Positions 42,090-50,633 of a DNA stretch of 64,000 bases are shown here, piece after piece. The position numbers and the translations under genes were made by a program. The stretch is taken from contig JAHBYP010000011.1 of the NCBI GenBank assembly GCA_019635875.1, positions 1-64,000 on the forward strand. The letters run 5' to 3'. How positions within the stretch are numbered: position 1 is the first letter of the stretch; each line of letters opens with the position of its first letter. The stretch is from Alphaproteobacteria bacterium. GTDB taxonomy: Bacteria > Pseudomonadota > Alphaproteobacteria > Reyranellales > Reyranellaceae. The notes under the pieces were generated by a model. It was given only the letters and a program-made list of their open reading frames with translations. It made no database searches and was not told where the DNA came from.

Positions 42090-42211
42090 CCTTCCCCGGG
42101 AGGGGGAAGGTGCCCGAAGGGTGGATGGCCGATGTCGACGAAGGACTCCTGCGTTCGGCTCCGACATCCCCCATCTGGCGCTTCGCGCCACCTTCCCCCT
42201 CCGGGGGAAGG
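42090..42211. repeat. Dispersed palindrome, family B, copy 2
   Basis: It has outer arms CCTTCCCCGGGAGGGGGAAGG and CCTTCCCCCTCCGGGGGAAGG, with a nested GTGCCCGAAGG / GCGCTTCGCGCC centre. It lies between the frameshifted SRPBCC gene and a luciferase-like gene on the same strand. Confidence 0.82.
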
Positions 42212-42225
42212 CAAGGGAGAGAGCC

Positions 42226-43242
42226 ATGCGTCCGGAGCTGCGAATCGGCACGGTCTACGATTTCCGCAACACGCCCGATTCGGGCCTCGACAACCCGAGC
42301 CTCTACGCCGCGATCATGGACCAGGTCGTGATGCTCGACGGGCTGGGGCTCGATCTCGTGTGGTTCACCGAGCATCACTTCCTCGACGACGGCTACCTGC
42401 CCTCGTGGATCCCGATCGCCGGCGCGATCGCCGCGCGCACCAGGCGCGTGAAGCTGTCGAGCGACGTCTGCCTGCTGCCGTTCAATCATCCGGTGCGCCT
42501 GGCCGAGGATCTCGCGGTGCTCGACAACCTCAGCAACGGGCGCGTCGAGATCGGCGTCGGCATGGGTTACGCGCCGCACGAGTTCAAGGGCTTCGGCCTG
42601 CCGGTGTCGCGCCGCGTCTCGCTGACGGATGAAGGCATCGAGGTGCTGCGCCTGTGCTTCGCCGGCGAACGCTTCAGCTATCACGGCAAGCGCTACGACT
42701 TCGAGGACGTGGTCATCCGACCCGGCTACGTGCAGCAGGGCGGCCCGCCGCTGTGGATCGCCGCCATGTCGGGACCCGGCGCGCAGCGCGCGGCGCGCTA
42801 CGACAGCCATTTCCTGCCGCAGGGCCCGCGCTCGGCGGTGCTCGATCCGTGGCGCGCGACCATGCGCGAGTCGGGGCGCGATCCGGACACGTACCGCGTC
42901 GGCATCATCCGCTCCTGCCTCGTCACCGACGACCGCGAGCGCGACTGGCCCGCGGTGCGCGCCGCCGAGCGCTATCGCGGCCAGGTCTATCGCAGCTTCA
43001 ACAGCGAGGGCGCCTATGGCGGCGTCAGGCACGAGGCCAGCGATCCGCCCATCCCGCAGACCTGGGTGGTGGGCGACGTCGATCACTGCGTGAAGGAACT
43101 CACGGCCTTCGTGAAGGAGTTCGGCATCACCGACCTGGTGACCTGGGCGGTGCCGCCGGGCATGCGGCCCGACCAGATGAACGGCCACCTCGAACGCTTC
43201 GTGCGCGATGTCGCGCCCAGACTGAAGGCAGCAGTGGCATGA
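42226..43242 (+). CDS. LLM class oxidoreductase, alkanal monooxygenase-like
   Basis: The protein has 338 residues. It begins LRIGTVYDFRNTPDSGLDNPSLYAAIMDQVVMLDGLGLDLVWFTEHHFLDDGYLPSWIPIAGAIAART. The EHHF motif is typical of the bacterial-luciferase branch. RVEIGVGMGYAPHEFKGFGLPVSRR and PPLWIAAMSGPGAQRAARY follow. Either F420 or FMN could be the cofactor. It overlaps the next luciferase-like gene by ATGA, so they are co-translated. Confidence 0.88.
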   Translation: MRPELRIGTVYDFRNTPDSGLDNPSLYAAIMDQVVMLDGLGLDLVWFTEHHFLDDGYLPSWIPIAGAIAARTRRVKLSSDVCLLPFNHPVRLAEDLAVLDNLSNGRVEIGVGMGYAPHEFKGFGLPVSRRVSLTDEGIEVLRLCFAGERFSYHGKRYDFEDVVIRPGYVQQGGPPLWIAAMSGPGAQRAARYDSHFLPQGPRSAVLDPWRATMRESGRDPDTYRVGIIRSCLVTDDRERDWPAVRAAERYRGQVYRSFNSEGAYGGVRHEASDPPIPQTWVVGDVDHCVKELTAFVKEFGITDLVTWAVPPGMRPDQMNGHLERFVRDVAPRLKAAVA

Positions 43243-44171
43243 GCGTCGCGGTCGGTCTCGGCCTCGCCGAGTTTCCCTTCGCCTCGGGCGCCGGATACTG
43301 GCGCTGGGTCGACATGTGCGAGCAAGGCGGCGTCGATTCGATCTGGCAGACTGATCGCCTCGTCGGCAAGGCGCCGTTCCTCGAATCGATGACGGCGATG
43401 GCCGCGCTGGCGGGGCGCACGCGGCGTCTGCGCTTCGGCATGAACGTGGTGTCGCTCGCCTTCCGCGATCCGGTGTTGCTGGCCAAGCAATGCGCCACCA
43501 TCGACGTGCTGTCCGGGGGTCGCCTGCTGCCCGCCTTCGGCATCGGCTCGCCGTTCGGAGCGGAGTGGAAGATGCTGAACGCCGACACAAGGACACGCGG
43601 CAAGCGGACGGACGAATGCCTGGAGATCATCGCGCGGTTGTGGCGCGAGGACTCGGTCGACTTCGACGGCACCTTCTACAAGCTCTCGGGCGCGGTGATC
43701 GCGCCCAAGCCGGTGCAGCCCGACCTGCCGATGTGGATCGGCGGTTCGACCGACGCCGCGATCCGCCGCACGGCGAAGTACGGCACCGGCTGGCAGGCCG
43801 GCGGCGAGTCGCCCAAGGAAGCCGGCCGCGTCGTCGCCGCCATCAAGGCCGCGACCGCCGAAGCCGGCCGCAGCATCGACGAGGACCATTACGGCGCCGG
43901 CTTCGCCTACCATTTCGGCAGCGCCGAGAGCCCGATCGTGGCACGCGCCATGGACGCCTACACGAAGCGCACCGGCCGCGACGCGCGCCAGGCGTTCGCC
44001 GTGGGCGACGCCGACACGGTGCTGAACCGCCTCAGCGAGTTCGTCGACAACGGCGTCGCCAAGTTCATCCTGCGCCCGCTCGGCGCGAATGAGACCGCGG
44101 TGCTCGACCAGACGAAGCAGCTGATCGAGAAGGTCCTGCCGCAGGTTTCGGCACGCTGGCCGAAGCGCTAG
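43239..44171 (+). CDS. LLM class oxidoreductase, probably F420-dependent
   Basis: The protein has 310 residues: GLGLAEFPFASGAGYWRWVDMCEQGGVDSIWQTDRLVG, LRFGMNVVSLAFRDPVLLAKQCATIDVLSGGRLLPAFGIGSPFGAEW and PMWIGGSTDAAIRRTAKYGTGWQAGG. It is translated with the preceding gene (4-base overlap). The two have different N-terminal signatures and so probably different substrates. A family A palindrome follows. Confidence 0.88.
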   Translation: MSVAVGLGLAEFPFASGAGYWRWVDMCEQGGVDSIWQTDRLVGKAPFLESMTAMAALAGRTRRLRFGMNVVSLAFRDPVLLAKQCATIDVLSGGRLLPAFGIGSPFGAEWKMLNADTRTRGKRTDECLEIIARLWREDSVDFDGTFYKLSGAVIAPKPVQPDLPMWIGGSTDAAIRRTAKYGTGWQAGGESPKEAGRVVAAIKAATAEAGRSIDEDHYGAGFAYHFGSAESPIVARAMDAYTKRTGRDARQAFAVGDADTVLNRLSEFVDNGVAKFILRPLGANETAVLDQTKQLIEKVLPQVSARWPKR

Positions 44172-44179
44172 CCTCCACC

Positions 44180-44242
44180 GTCATCCCGAGCGCAGCGAGG
44201 GATCTAGTCCTACCCTGGATCCCTCGCTGCGCTCGGGATGAC
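44180..44242. repeat. Dispersed palindrome, family A, copy 4
   Basis: GTCATCCCGAGCGCAGCG-AGGGATC is mirrored by GATCCCTCGCTGCGC-TCGGGATGAC across a 13-base centre. The arms are perfect. Confidence 0.87.
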
Positions 44243-44268
44243 AGGGGTGCGAAGGGAGAAAACGAGTC

Positions 44269-45123
44269 ATGAAAATCGGCGGTGCGGTCTTCTTCACCGA
44301 TTATTCGATGACGCCGGCCGAGATGGGCCGGGCGCTCGAGGAGCGCGGCTTCGATTCGCTGTGGGCGCCGGAGCATTCGCATATCCCGCTGTCGCGCAAG
44401 TCGCCCTTCCCCAGCGGCGGCGAGGTGCCGAAGAAGTACTACGACGCCATGGACCCGTTCGTGGCGCTCACCGCCGCGGCGGCGGCGACCACCAAGCTGC
44501 TGGTCGGCACCGGCGTCTGCCTGGTGGCGCAGCGCGATCCGATCCAGACCGCCAAGCTGGTGGCCTCGATCGACCAGATCTCCAACGGCCGTTTCCTGTT
44601 CGGCGTCGGCAATGGCTGGAACCAGGACGAGATGGAGAACCACGGCACCGTCTTCGAGAGCCGCCACAAGCTGGCGCGCGAGCGCATCGAGGCGATGAAG
44701 GTGATCTGGACCAGGTCCAAGGCCGAGTATCACGGCGAGTTCGTGAACTTCGATCCGATGATGGCCTGGCCCAAGCCGGTGCAGAAGCCGCACCCGCCGA
44801 TCCTCGTGGGCGGCGCCTTCCCCTTCTCCGCCCGCCGCGCCTTGCGCTACGGCGACGGCTGGATCCCCCATCGTGCGCGCAAGCAGTACGACGACGTCTT
44901 CGACCTGATGCCAAACTTCCGGCAGATGGCGGCCGAGGCGAACCGCGATCTCGCCAGCGTGCCGGTGACGATCTGGGGCGCCAAACCAGATGCCGACCTG
45001 CTGAGGCGCGACCGCGACGGCGGCATCACGCGCACGATCATCACCTTCGAGTCGGCGAAGCTGGACGACGTGCTGCCTGAAATGGACAAATGGGCGGCGA
45101 TCATCCGCAAGCTGGATAGTTGA
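44269..45123 (+). CDS. LLM class oxidoreductase, probably F420-dependent
   Basis: The protein has 284 residues. It starts MKIGGAVFFTDYSMTPAEMGRALEERGFDSLWAPEHSHIPLSRKSPFPSGGEVPKKYYDAMDPFVAL, a pattern of an F420-type subfamily. TKLLVGTGVCLVAQRDPIQTAKLVASIDQISNGRFLFGVGNGWNQDEMENHG and PHPPILVGGAFPFSARRALRYGDGWIP follow. It lies in a chain of three luciferase-like genes, separated by a palindrome from the pair upstream. Confidence 0.88.
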   Translation: MKIGGAVFFTDYSMTPAEMGRALEERGFDSLWAPEHSHIPLSRKSPFPSGGEVPKKYYDAMDPFVALTAAAAATTKLLVGTGVCLVAQRDPIQTAKLVASIDQISNGRFLFGVGNGWNQDEMENHGTVFESRHKLARERIEAMKVIWTRSKAEYHGEFVNFDPMMAWPKPVQKPHPPILVGGAFPFSARRALRYGDGWIPHRARKQYDDVFDLMPNFRQMAAEANRDLASVPVTIWGAKPDADLLRRDRDGGITRTIITFESAKLDDVLPEMDKWAAIIRKLDS

Positions 45124-45125
45124 CT

Positions 45126-45226
45126 GTCGTCCTGGGCGTAGCGAAGGACCTCGCGGTGGTGCAATCGGACGCGGTACGTCCACGTGACCGCGATACCGCA
45201 GGATCCTTCGCTTCGCTCAGGATGAC
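45126..45226. repeat. Dispersed palindrome, family A, copy 5
   Basis: GTCGTCCTGGGCGTAGCG-AAGGACC is partly mirrored by GGATCCTTCGCTTCGC-TCAGGATGAC with about 50 bases between. The left arm has two substitutions. It lies between convergent genes. Confidence 0.8.
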
Positions 45227-45235
45227 GAGTGGGCT

Positions 45236-45508
45236 CTACTTGCAGGTGCCCGTCGACTTCCAGCTGGCGATCTTGTCGGGCTCGGTCCGGCCGCAGGTAT
45301 GGGCCTGCGTGCCGATGCAGATCAGGCTGTTGAGCGAGTAGACCGCGCCGCCATAGACGCAGAAATTCTCCTTGAAGTCGGCCCAGTCGATCGTGACGCC
45401 GACGCCCGCCGCCGGTGTGTTCACCGTGACAGCCGGCGCGCTCGTGGTCTGGGCATGGACCGCCTGGCCCAGGAACAGCAGCGCAATGGCAAGCGTGAGG
45501 ATGCGCAT
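45236..45508 (-). CDS. Small secreted protein (90 residues, Cys-rich)
   Basis: A signal peptide is clear (MRILTLAIALLFLGQAVHA, cut before QTTS). The mature part has the pattern NFCVYGGAVYSLNSLICIGTQAHTCGR...WKSTGTCK with four cysteines, resembling small DUF1496-type periplasmic proteins. Two disulfides are likely. Function is unknown. It lies downstream of a luciferase-like gene on the same strand, 60 bases away. Confidence 0.7.
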   Translation of the reverse strand: MRILTLAIALLFLGQAVHAQTTSAPAVTVNTPAAGVGVTIDWADFKENFCVYGGAVYSLNSLICIGTQAHTCGRTEPDKIASWKSTGTCK

Positions 45509-45568
45509 CGTCGAGGCCTCCCGATATGCAGGAACGGCCTCGGCACCGGCGCGGTTCCGCCGGGCGGC

Positions 45569-46522
45569 TCAGACCAGCGCCAGCACCTCGGTCCTGAGCT
45601 TCTGCATGTTGCCCAGCATCTCGTCCGCGGTGTCGCCGGGCACGCCGAAATCGAGGCAGCCCACCCCCATGTCGCGCAGCGCGCGGATGTCGGCGGCGAT
45701 GTCGGCCGGCTTGCCGGCGAACAGCCGGCGTTCGCCGTCGCCGGCCTGCGCCGGCACGCCCTCGCCATAGGCGGTGACGCGCAAGGTCAGGCCCACCGCG
45801 TCAGGCTTGCGCCCCGCCTCCGCCGTCATCTTGCGCAGGCGTGCGACCTGGGTCTTCAGGCGCTTGAGGCTGTCGAGCGGGTTCTGCGGGTTGGTGCCGA
45901 TCGGGTACCAGACGTCGCCCAGCTTCGCCGTCCGACGCAGCGCCGGGCCGCTCTCGCCGCCGACCCAGATCGGCGGATGCGGCTTTTGTACAGGCTTGGG
46001 CGCGAAAACGATTCCGCCGAATTTCACATACTCGCCGGCGAATCTCGGATCCTCGTTGGTCCACAGTTCCTTGAAGGCGGCGATGTATTCGTCGGTGACC
46101 TTGCCGCGTGCCTCGAAATCGGGCAGCTGCAGCGCCTCGAACTCCTCCTTCATCCAGCCGGCGCCGATGCCCACCACCAGCCTTCCGCCGCTGAGCACGT
46201 CGATGGTCGAGAGGATCTTGGCCGTCAGCATCGCCGGGCGGTGCGGCACCACCATCACCGAGGAGACCAGCCGCAGCTTCTTCGTCATGCCGGCAACGAA
46301 GGCCATCTCGGTGAGTTGCTCATGTCGGCCGCCGCGCGAGCCCGACGGGAACTCGCCACTGGAGCTGTAGGGATAGATGGCGTGGATGTCTGTAGGGATC
46401 ACCACGTGGTCGCTGAAGGTTGCGTAGTCGTAACCGAGCGCCTCCGCCCCGACCACAATGCGCGTAAGGTTTTCGACGCCGTAGAGTGCCCCGGCCGTCG
46501 GTGCGTTGAAGCCGAATTGCAT
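45569..46522 (-). CDS. LLM class oxidoreductase, probably F420-dependent
   Basis: The protein has 317 residues: MQFGFNAPTAGALYGVENLTRIVVGAEALGYDYATFSDHVVIPTDIHAIYPYSSSGEF, LRLVSSVMVVPHRPAMLTAKILSTIDVLSGGRLVVGIGAGWMKEEFEAL and PHPPIWVGGESGPALRRTAKLGDVWYP. It is closely similar in layout to the gene at 27143. The ATG at 46522 follows GGGAGGAAC; a start 7 codons earlier is less likely. It is divergent from fbiC with fewer than 80 bases between starts, so regulation may be shared. Confidence 0.88.
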   Translation of the reverse strand: MQFGFNAPTAGALYGVENLTRIVVGAEALGYDYATFSDHVVIPTDIHAIYPYSSSGEFPSGSRGGRHEQLTEMAFVAGMTKKLRLVSSVMVVPHRPAMLTAKILSTIDVLSGGRLVVGIGAGWMKEEFEALQLPDFEARGKVTDEYIAAFKELWTNEDPRFAGEYVKFGGIVFAPKPVQKPHPPIWVGGESGPALRRTAKLGDVWYPIGTNPQNPLDSLKRLKTQVARLRKMTAEAGRKPDAVGLTLRVTAYGEGVPAQAGDGERRLFAGKPADIAADIRALRDMGVGCLDFGVPGDTADEMLGNMQKLRTEVLALV

Positions 46523-46599
46523 GGCGCGCGTTCCTCCCCGCATTGCGTCGTCGGCGGCGATACTACACGATGCGGCCGCAGGTACATGCCGGAGCTGAG

Positions 46600-48945
46600 A
46601 TGGCGTCGCGTTTCGATAGACCGCTGGACGAGCTGATGGCCGAGGCCGCGCGGATGCGCGACCAGGCGCATGGCCGACTGATTTCCTATTCGCGCAAGGT
46701 CTTCATTCCGCTGACCAAGCTCTGCCGCGACGTCTGCCACTACTGCACCTTCGCCGAGCGCCCGCATCCGACGATCCCGGCCTATCTCTCACCTGACGAG
46801 GTGCTGGCGATCGCGCGCGCCGGCCAGGCGGCGGGCTGCACCGAGGCGCTGTTCACCCTGGGCGACAAGCCGGAGCTTCGCTATCGCGCCGCCGAAGAGG
46901 CGCTGAAGGAACTCGGCTACGCCACGACGATCGAGTACCTGACAGCGATGTGCGCGCTGGTGCTCAAGGAGACCGGTCTGCTGCCGCACGCCAATCCCGG
47001 CGTGATGACGCGCCAGGAGATCGCCGCACTGCGCAAGGTCAGCGCCAGCCAGGGGATCATGCTGGAGACCACCAGCGAGCGGCTGAGCGAGCGCGGCGGT
47101 CCGCATTTCGGCTCGCCCGACAAGCATCCCGCGGTGCGGCTCGAGACCATCCGGCTCGCCGGCGAGCTGAAGGTGCCGTTCACCACCGGCATCCTGATCG
47201 GCATCGGCGAGACGCGGCAGGAGCGCATCGAGTCGCTGGAGGCGATCCGCGACCTGCACGCGCGCTACGGCCACATCCAGGAAGTCATCATCCAGAACTT
47301 CCGCGCCAAGCCCGACACCAAGCTCGCCGATTCCGAAGAGCCCGACCTGCCTGAGCTCCTGTGGACCATCGCCGTGGCGCGCCTGATCCTCGGCCCCGAG
47401 ACGAACCTGCAGGCGCCGCCGAACCTGTCGCCCGGCGTCTACCAGAAGCTGGTCGGCGCCGGGCTGAACGACTGGGGCGGCGTGTCGCCGGTGACGCCCG
47501 ACCATGTGAACCCCGAGGCACCGTGGCCGGCGATCGCCGAGCTGTCGCGGCGCAGCGCCGAGGTCGGCAAGCTGCTGGTCAACCGCCTGCCGGTCTATCC
47601 CTCCTATGTGCGCGACGTCGACACATGGCTGGCGCCGGAGATCGCCACGCGCGTGCGCCGCATGAGCGACGCCGAGGGCTTCGCACGCGACGACGACTGG
47701 GCGCCGGGCAACACCGAGCCGCCGCCGACGCCGCTGGCGCTTTCGCGCCAGGTCGATCCCGACGTCACGCGTATCGTCGAGCGCGCAAGCTCGGGCGAGC
47801 GACTCGACGAGGCGCAGATCGTGCGGCTGTTCGCGGCGCGCGACATCGACTACCGCTACGTCAACCAGGCGGCCGACGCGCTGCGCCGCTCCGTCAGCGG
47901 CGAGGTGATCCGCTACGTCGTCAACAGGAACATCAACTACACCAACATCTGCTATTTCCGCTGCAAGTTCTGCGCCTTCTCCAAGGGCCGCACGCACGAG
48001 GATTTGCGTGGTTCACCGTACGACCTGGATCTCGAGGAAGTGCAGCGCCGCGCCGTCGAGGCGTGGGATCGCGGCGCCACCGAGGTCTGCCTGCAGGGCG
48101 GCATCCATCCCGACTACACCGGCGGGACCTACGCAGCGATCTGCCGGGCCATCAAGGCGGTGACCCCCGACATGCACATCCACGCCTTCTCGGCGCTGGA
48201 GGTGACGCAGGGTGCGGCGGCCTCGAACAAGGCGATGCCCGATTTCCTCGCCGAGCTGAAGGAGGCCGGGCTGGGCACCCTGCCCGGCACGGCCGCCGAG
48301 ATCCTCGACGACGAGGTACGGCGCATCATCTGCCCGGACAAGATCGACACACAGCAATGGCTCGACGTGCAGCGCGCGGCGCACAGAGCCGGGCTGCGCA
48401 CTACCTCGACGATCATGTACGGCCATGTCGAGTCGTCGCGCTCGTGGGCGAAGCATCTGCTGGCGCTGCGCGACCTGCAGGCCGAGACCGGCGGCTTCAC
48501 CGAGTTCGTGCCCCTGCCCTTCGTGCACATGGAAGCGCCGATGTACCGGCTGGGCATGGCGCGCAAGGGCCCGACCTTCCGCGAGGCGGTGATCATGCAC
48601 GCCATCGCGCGGCTCAGCCTGCACCCGCTGATCCCCAACATCCAGACGTCGTGGGTGAAGATGGGTCCGGCGGGCGCGGCGATCTGCCTGCAGTCGGGCG
48701 CCAACGATCTGGGCGGCACCCTGATGAACGAGAGCATCTCGCGCGCCGCCGGCACGCAGCACGGCCAGGAATTCCCGCCGCACGAGATGGAGAAGCTGAT
48801 CCGCTCGATCGGCCGCGTGCCGCAGCAGCGCAGCACGACCTATGGCGGCGTGTCGGACGAGCGCCGCATCGCCTCGTTCAACGCCGGCGAGCTGGCACCG
48901 GTGATCCAGACCCCGCCGCGCAAGAAGCAGCGCGCCGCCGTCTGA
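46600..48945 (+). CDS. fbiC: FO synthase, fused CofG-CofH (7,8-didemethyl-8-hydroxy-5-deazariboflavin synthase)
   Basis: The protein has 781 residues and two radical-SAM domains. The N-terminal CofG-like domain has Cys42, Cys46 and Cys49 (CRDVCHYC). The C-terminal CofH-like domain has Cys451, Cys455 and Cys458 (CYFRCKFC). Each triad binds a 4Fe-4S cluster. Together they build the deazaflavin FO from tyrosine and a pyrimidine intermediate of riboflavin synthesis, the first committed step to F420. The fused form is the one known from actinobacteria. GGAG lies 5 bases before the ATG at 46600; earlier in-frame starts lack it. It is the key gene of the F420 set. Confidence 0.96.
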   Translation: MASRFDRPLDELMAEAARMRDQAHGRLISYSRKVFIPLTKLCRDVCHYCTFAERPHPTIPAYLSPDEVLAIARAGQAAGCTEALFTLGDKPELRYRAAEEALKELGYATTIEYLTAMCALVLKETGLLPHANPGVMTRQEIAALRKVSASQGIMLETTSERLSERGGPHFGSPDKHPAVRLETIRLAGELKVPFTTGILIGIGETRQERIESLEAIRDLHARYGHIQEVIIQNFRAKPDTKLADSEEPDLPELLWTIAVARLILGPETNLQAPPNLSPGVYQKLVGAGLNDWGGVSPVTPDHVNPEAPWPAIAELSRRSAEVGKLLVNRLPVYPSYVRDVDTWLAPEIATRVRRMSDAEGFARDDDWAPGNTEPPPTPLALSRQVDPDVTRIVERASSGERLDEAQIVRLFAARDIDYRYVNQAADALRRSVSGEVIRYVVNRNINYTNICYFRCKFCAFSKGRTHEDLRGSPYDLDLEEVQRRAVEAWDRGATEVCLQGGIHPDYTGGTYAAICRAIKAVTPDMHIHAFSALEVTQGAAASNKAMPDFLAELKEAGLGTLPGTAAEILDDEVRRIICPDKIDTQQWLDVQRAAHRAGLRTTSTIMYGHVESSRSWAKHLLALRDLQAETGGFTEFVPLPFVHMEAPMYRLGMARKGPTFREAVIMHAIARLSLHPLIPNIQTSWVKMGPAGAAICLQSGANDLGGTLMNESISRAAGTQHGQEFPPHEMEKLIRSIGRVPQQRSTTYGGVSDERRIASFNAGELAPVIQTPPRKKQRAAV

Positions 48946-48951
48946 CGTCTG

Positions 48952-49075
48952 CCTTCCCCCGGAGGGGGAAGGTGGCGCGGAGCGACGGAAGGGGGATGTC
49001 GAAGACGAACGCAGGAGTCCGTCTTCGACATCCCCCTTCCGCCCTTCGGGCACCTTCCCCCTCCGGGGGAAGGTA
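48952..49075. repeat. Dispersed palindrome, family B, copy 3
   Basis: Outer arms are CCTTCCCCCGGAGGGGGAAGG on both sides in opposite sense, and the inner pair GATGTCGAAGACGAA / GTCTTCGACATC is perfect over 12 bases. It lies between convergent fbiC and the RTX gene. Confidence 0.87.
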
Positions 49076-49078
49076 AAG

Positions 49079-50431
49079 CTACCCCTCGTACCCCATGAAC
49101 ACGAACTGGCTGCCGTTCCAGGCGAAGACTTCCTGCGTCTGGTTGGGCAGCGTGTTGTCGGAGTTCCAGAGGATGATGCGCTGGACCTCGTCGGCGTCGG
49201 CGGTGATCGAGGCGGCGCCCGAGCCGAGGATGCTCAGCGTGAAGACGTTGCCGGCGGCGTAGCTGACCGACACGCCCGAGCCGCTGCCGCCCAGCGCATC
49301 GCCGATCGTGCCGCCGTTGTTGTCGGACACGCCGGTGCCGGGGATCCACCACTGGCCGGTGTCCTCCGTGGCGAAGCCGCCGAAGACGACGATGGTGTTG
49401 GTGCCGCCCGAATCGAAGATCCGGTTGCCGGTGCCGTCGCCGCGCGCGAAATAGTAGAAGTCGTCGCCGTCGCCGCCGTACATCGTGTCGCCGTTGCCGC
49501 CGCCGCCGTAAATGTAGTCGGTGTCGCCGCCGCCATAGATGATGTCGGTGCCGTCGCCGCCCCACAACGCGTCCTCGCCGAGGCCGCCATCGAGGTAGTC
49601 GTTGCCGGCTCCGCCGTCGATCACATCGTTGTTGGCGCCGCCGAAGATGGTGTCTCTGCCGCTGCCGCCGAGTATGAAGTCGTTGCCCGTGCCGCCGTAG
49701 AGCGTGTTGGTGCCGCCGGTGACGCTGATGAAGTCGTTGCCGTCGTCGCCGTAGATGATGTCGTTGCCGTTGCCGCCGAAGGCCCAGTCGTCGCCGAGGC
49801 CGCCATACATCAGGTTGTCGCCCAGCGTGCCGACCAGGGTGTCGCGGCCGTCCTCGCCATGGAGGGTGTCGTTGCCCAGGCCGGCGACCAGCGAATCGTT
49901 GCCGGCGCCGCCGAACAGCGTGTCGTTGCCGGCGCCGCCGTCGATCCAGTCGTCGCCATCGCCGCCATAGAGCCGCTCGCCGGGGTTGTGGCCCCAGATG
50001 ATGTCGTCGCCCGCGCCGCCATAGACCCACATGGTGGCGTTGGCGCCGCCGCTGGCGGAGTCCCATTGCCAGTAGGTCTGGCCGGTGTGCTCGTAGGTCA
50101 GGTTGATCAGGTCGCTGCCGGCGCCGGCGATGATGGTCTCGATGGCCCGGCTCTGGCTGCTGTTCTGGAAGGCGTAGTACTCGGTGGAGCCGTTGAGCCC
50201 GCCGCCCGGCGTGCTTGTCGTGTAGTCGTCCCAGGCGAACAGGTCGTTGCCGCCGGTCATCACCAGCGTATCGGCGGTGTTGCTGTTGCCGTTGCCGAGG
50301 CGGGAGCGCAGGCTGGTCCAGGTTCCGGTGACCGAATCGCCCGTCGCCTGGCCCGACTCGTCATAGCGGGTGACGGTGAGGGTGTAGGTCGAGGTCGGGG
50401 CGTTCGAGGTGCCGTAGGTGAAAACCGTCAT
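49079..50431 (-). CDS. RTX (haemolysin-type calcium-binding repeat) exoprotein
   Basis: The protein has 450 residues and no Sec signal. From about residue 138 to 330 it has back-to-back GGxGxDxLx nonapeptides (GGAGDDIIWG, GGAGNDTLF, GGDGDDFYYF). These fold as a calcium-binding beta-roll outside the cell. The C-terminal 120 residues (IVVFGGFATEDTG, YAAGNVFTLSI, ...QFVFMGYEG) are a plausible type I secretion signal region. No catalytic domain is seen, so an adhesin or S-layer-like role is possible. The ATG at 50431 was preferred over a TTG two codons earlier. An AT-richer 200-base region upstream holds its promoter. Confidence 0.88.
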   Translation of the reverse strand: MTVFTYGTSNAPTSTYTLTVTRYDESGQATGDSVTGTWTSLRSRLGNGNSNTADTLVMTGGNDLFAWDDYTTSTPGGGLNGSTEYYAFQNSSQSRAIETIIAGAGSDLINLTYEHTGQTYWQWDSASGGANATMWVYGGAGDDIIWGHNPGERLYGGDGDDWIDGGAGNDTLFGGAGNDSLVAGLGNDTLHGEDGRDTLVGTLGDNLMYGGLGDDWAFGGNGNDIIYGDDGNDFISVTGGTNTLYGGTGNDFILGGSGRDTIFGGANNDVIDGGAGNDYLDGGLGEDALWGGDGTDIIYGGGDTDYIYGGGGNGDTMYGGDGDDFYYFARGDGTGNRIFDSGGTNTIVVFGGFATEDTGQWWIPGTGVSDNNGGTIGDALGGSGSGVSVSYAAGNVFTLSILGSGAASITADADEVQRIILWNSDNTLPNQTQEVFAWNGSQFVFMGYEG

Positions 50432-50633
50432 GACCAATGTCCAATCTCATGGCGGCCCATCCACGTCGGAATCGCGCCTGAAAATGAATGATTGAATATA
50501 AGCGCTTGCCTGTCTTTGTTGGTTTTCTGACACAAGATTCACGAAAAATCAACACCTTTTCAGGTCGCTGCCCGATCTTCTGTATCTTGTAACTCAAGCC
50601 AATTCAAAGCTCTAGCGACGACCTAGCTGAAAC

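Noticed and set aside
49440..50000. Periodic repeats resembling a CRISPR or satellite array
   Set aside because: They are the DNA of calcium-binding nonapeptide repeats in the RTX protein; the period is a multiple of 9 codon bases and there are no unique spacers.
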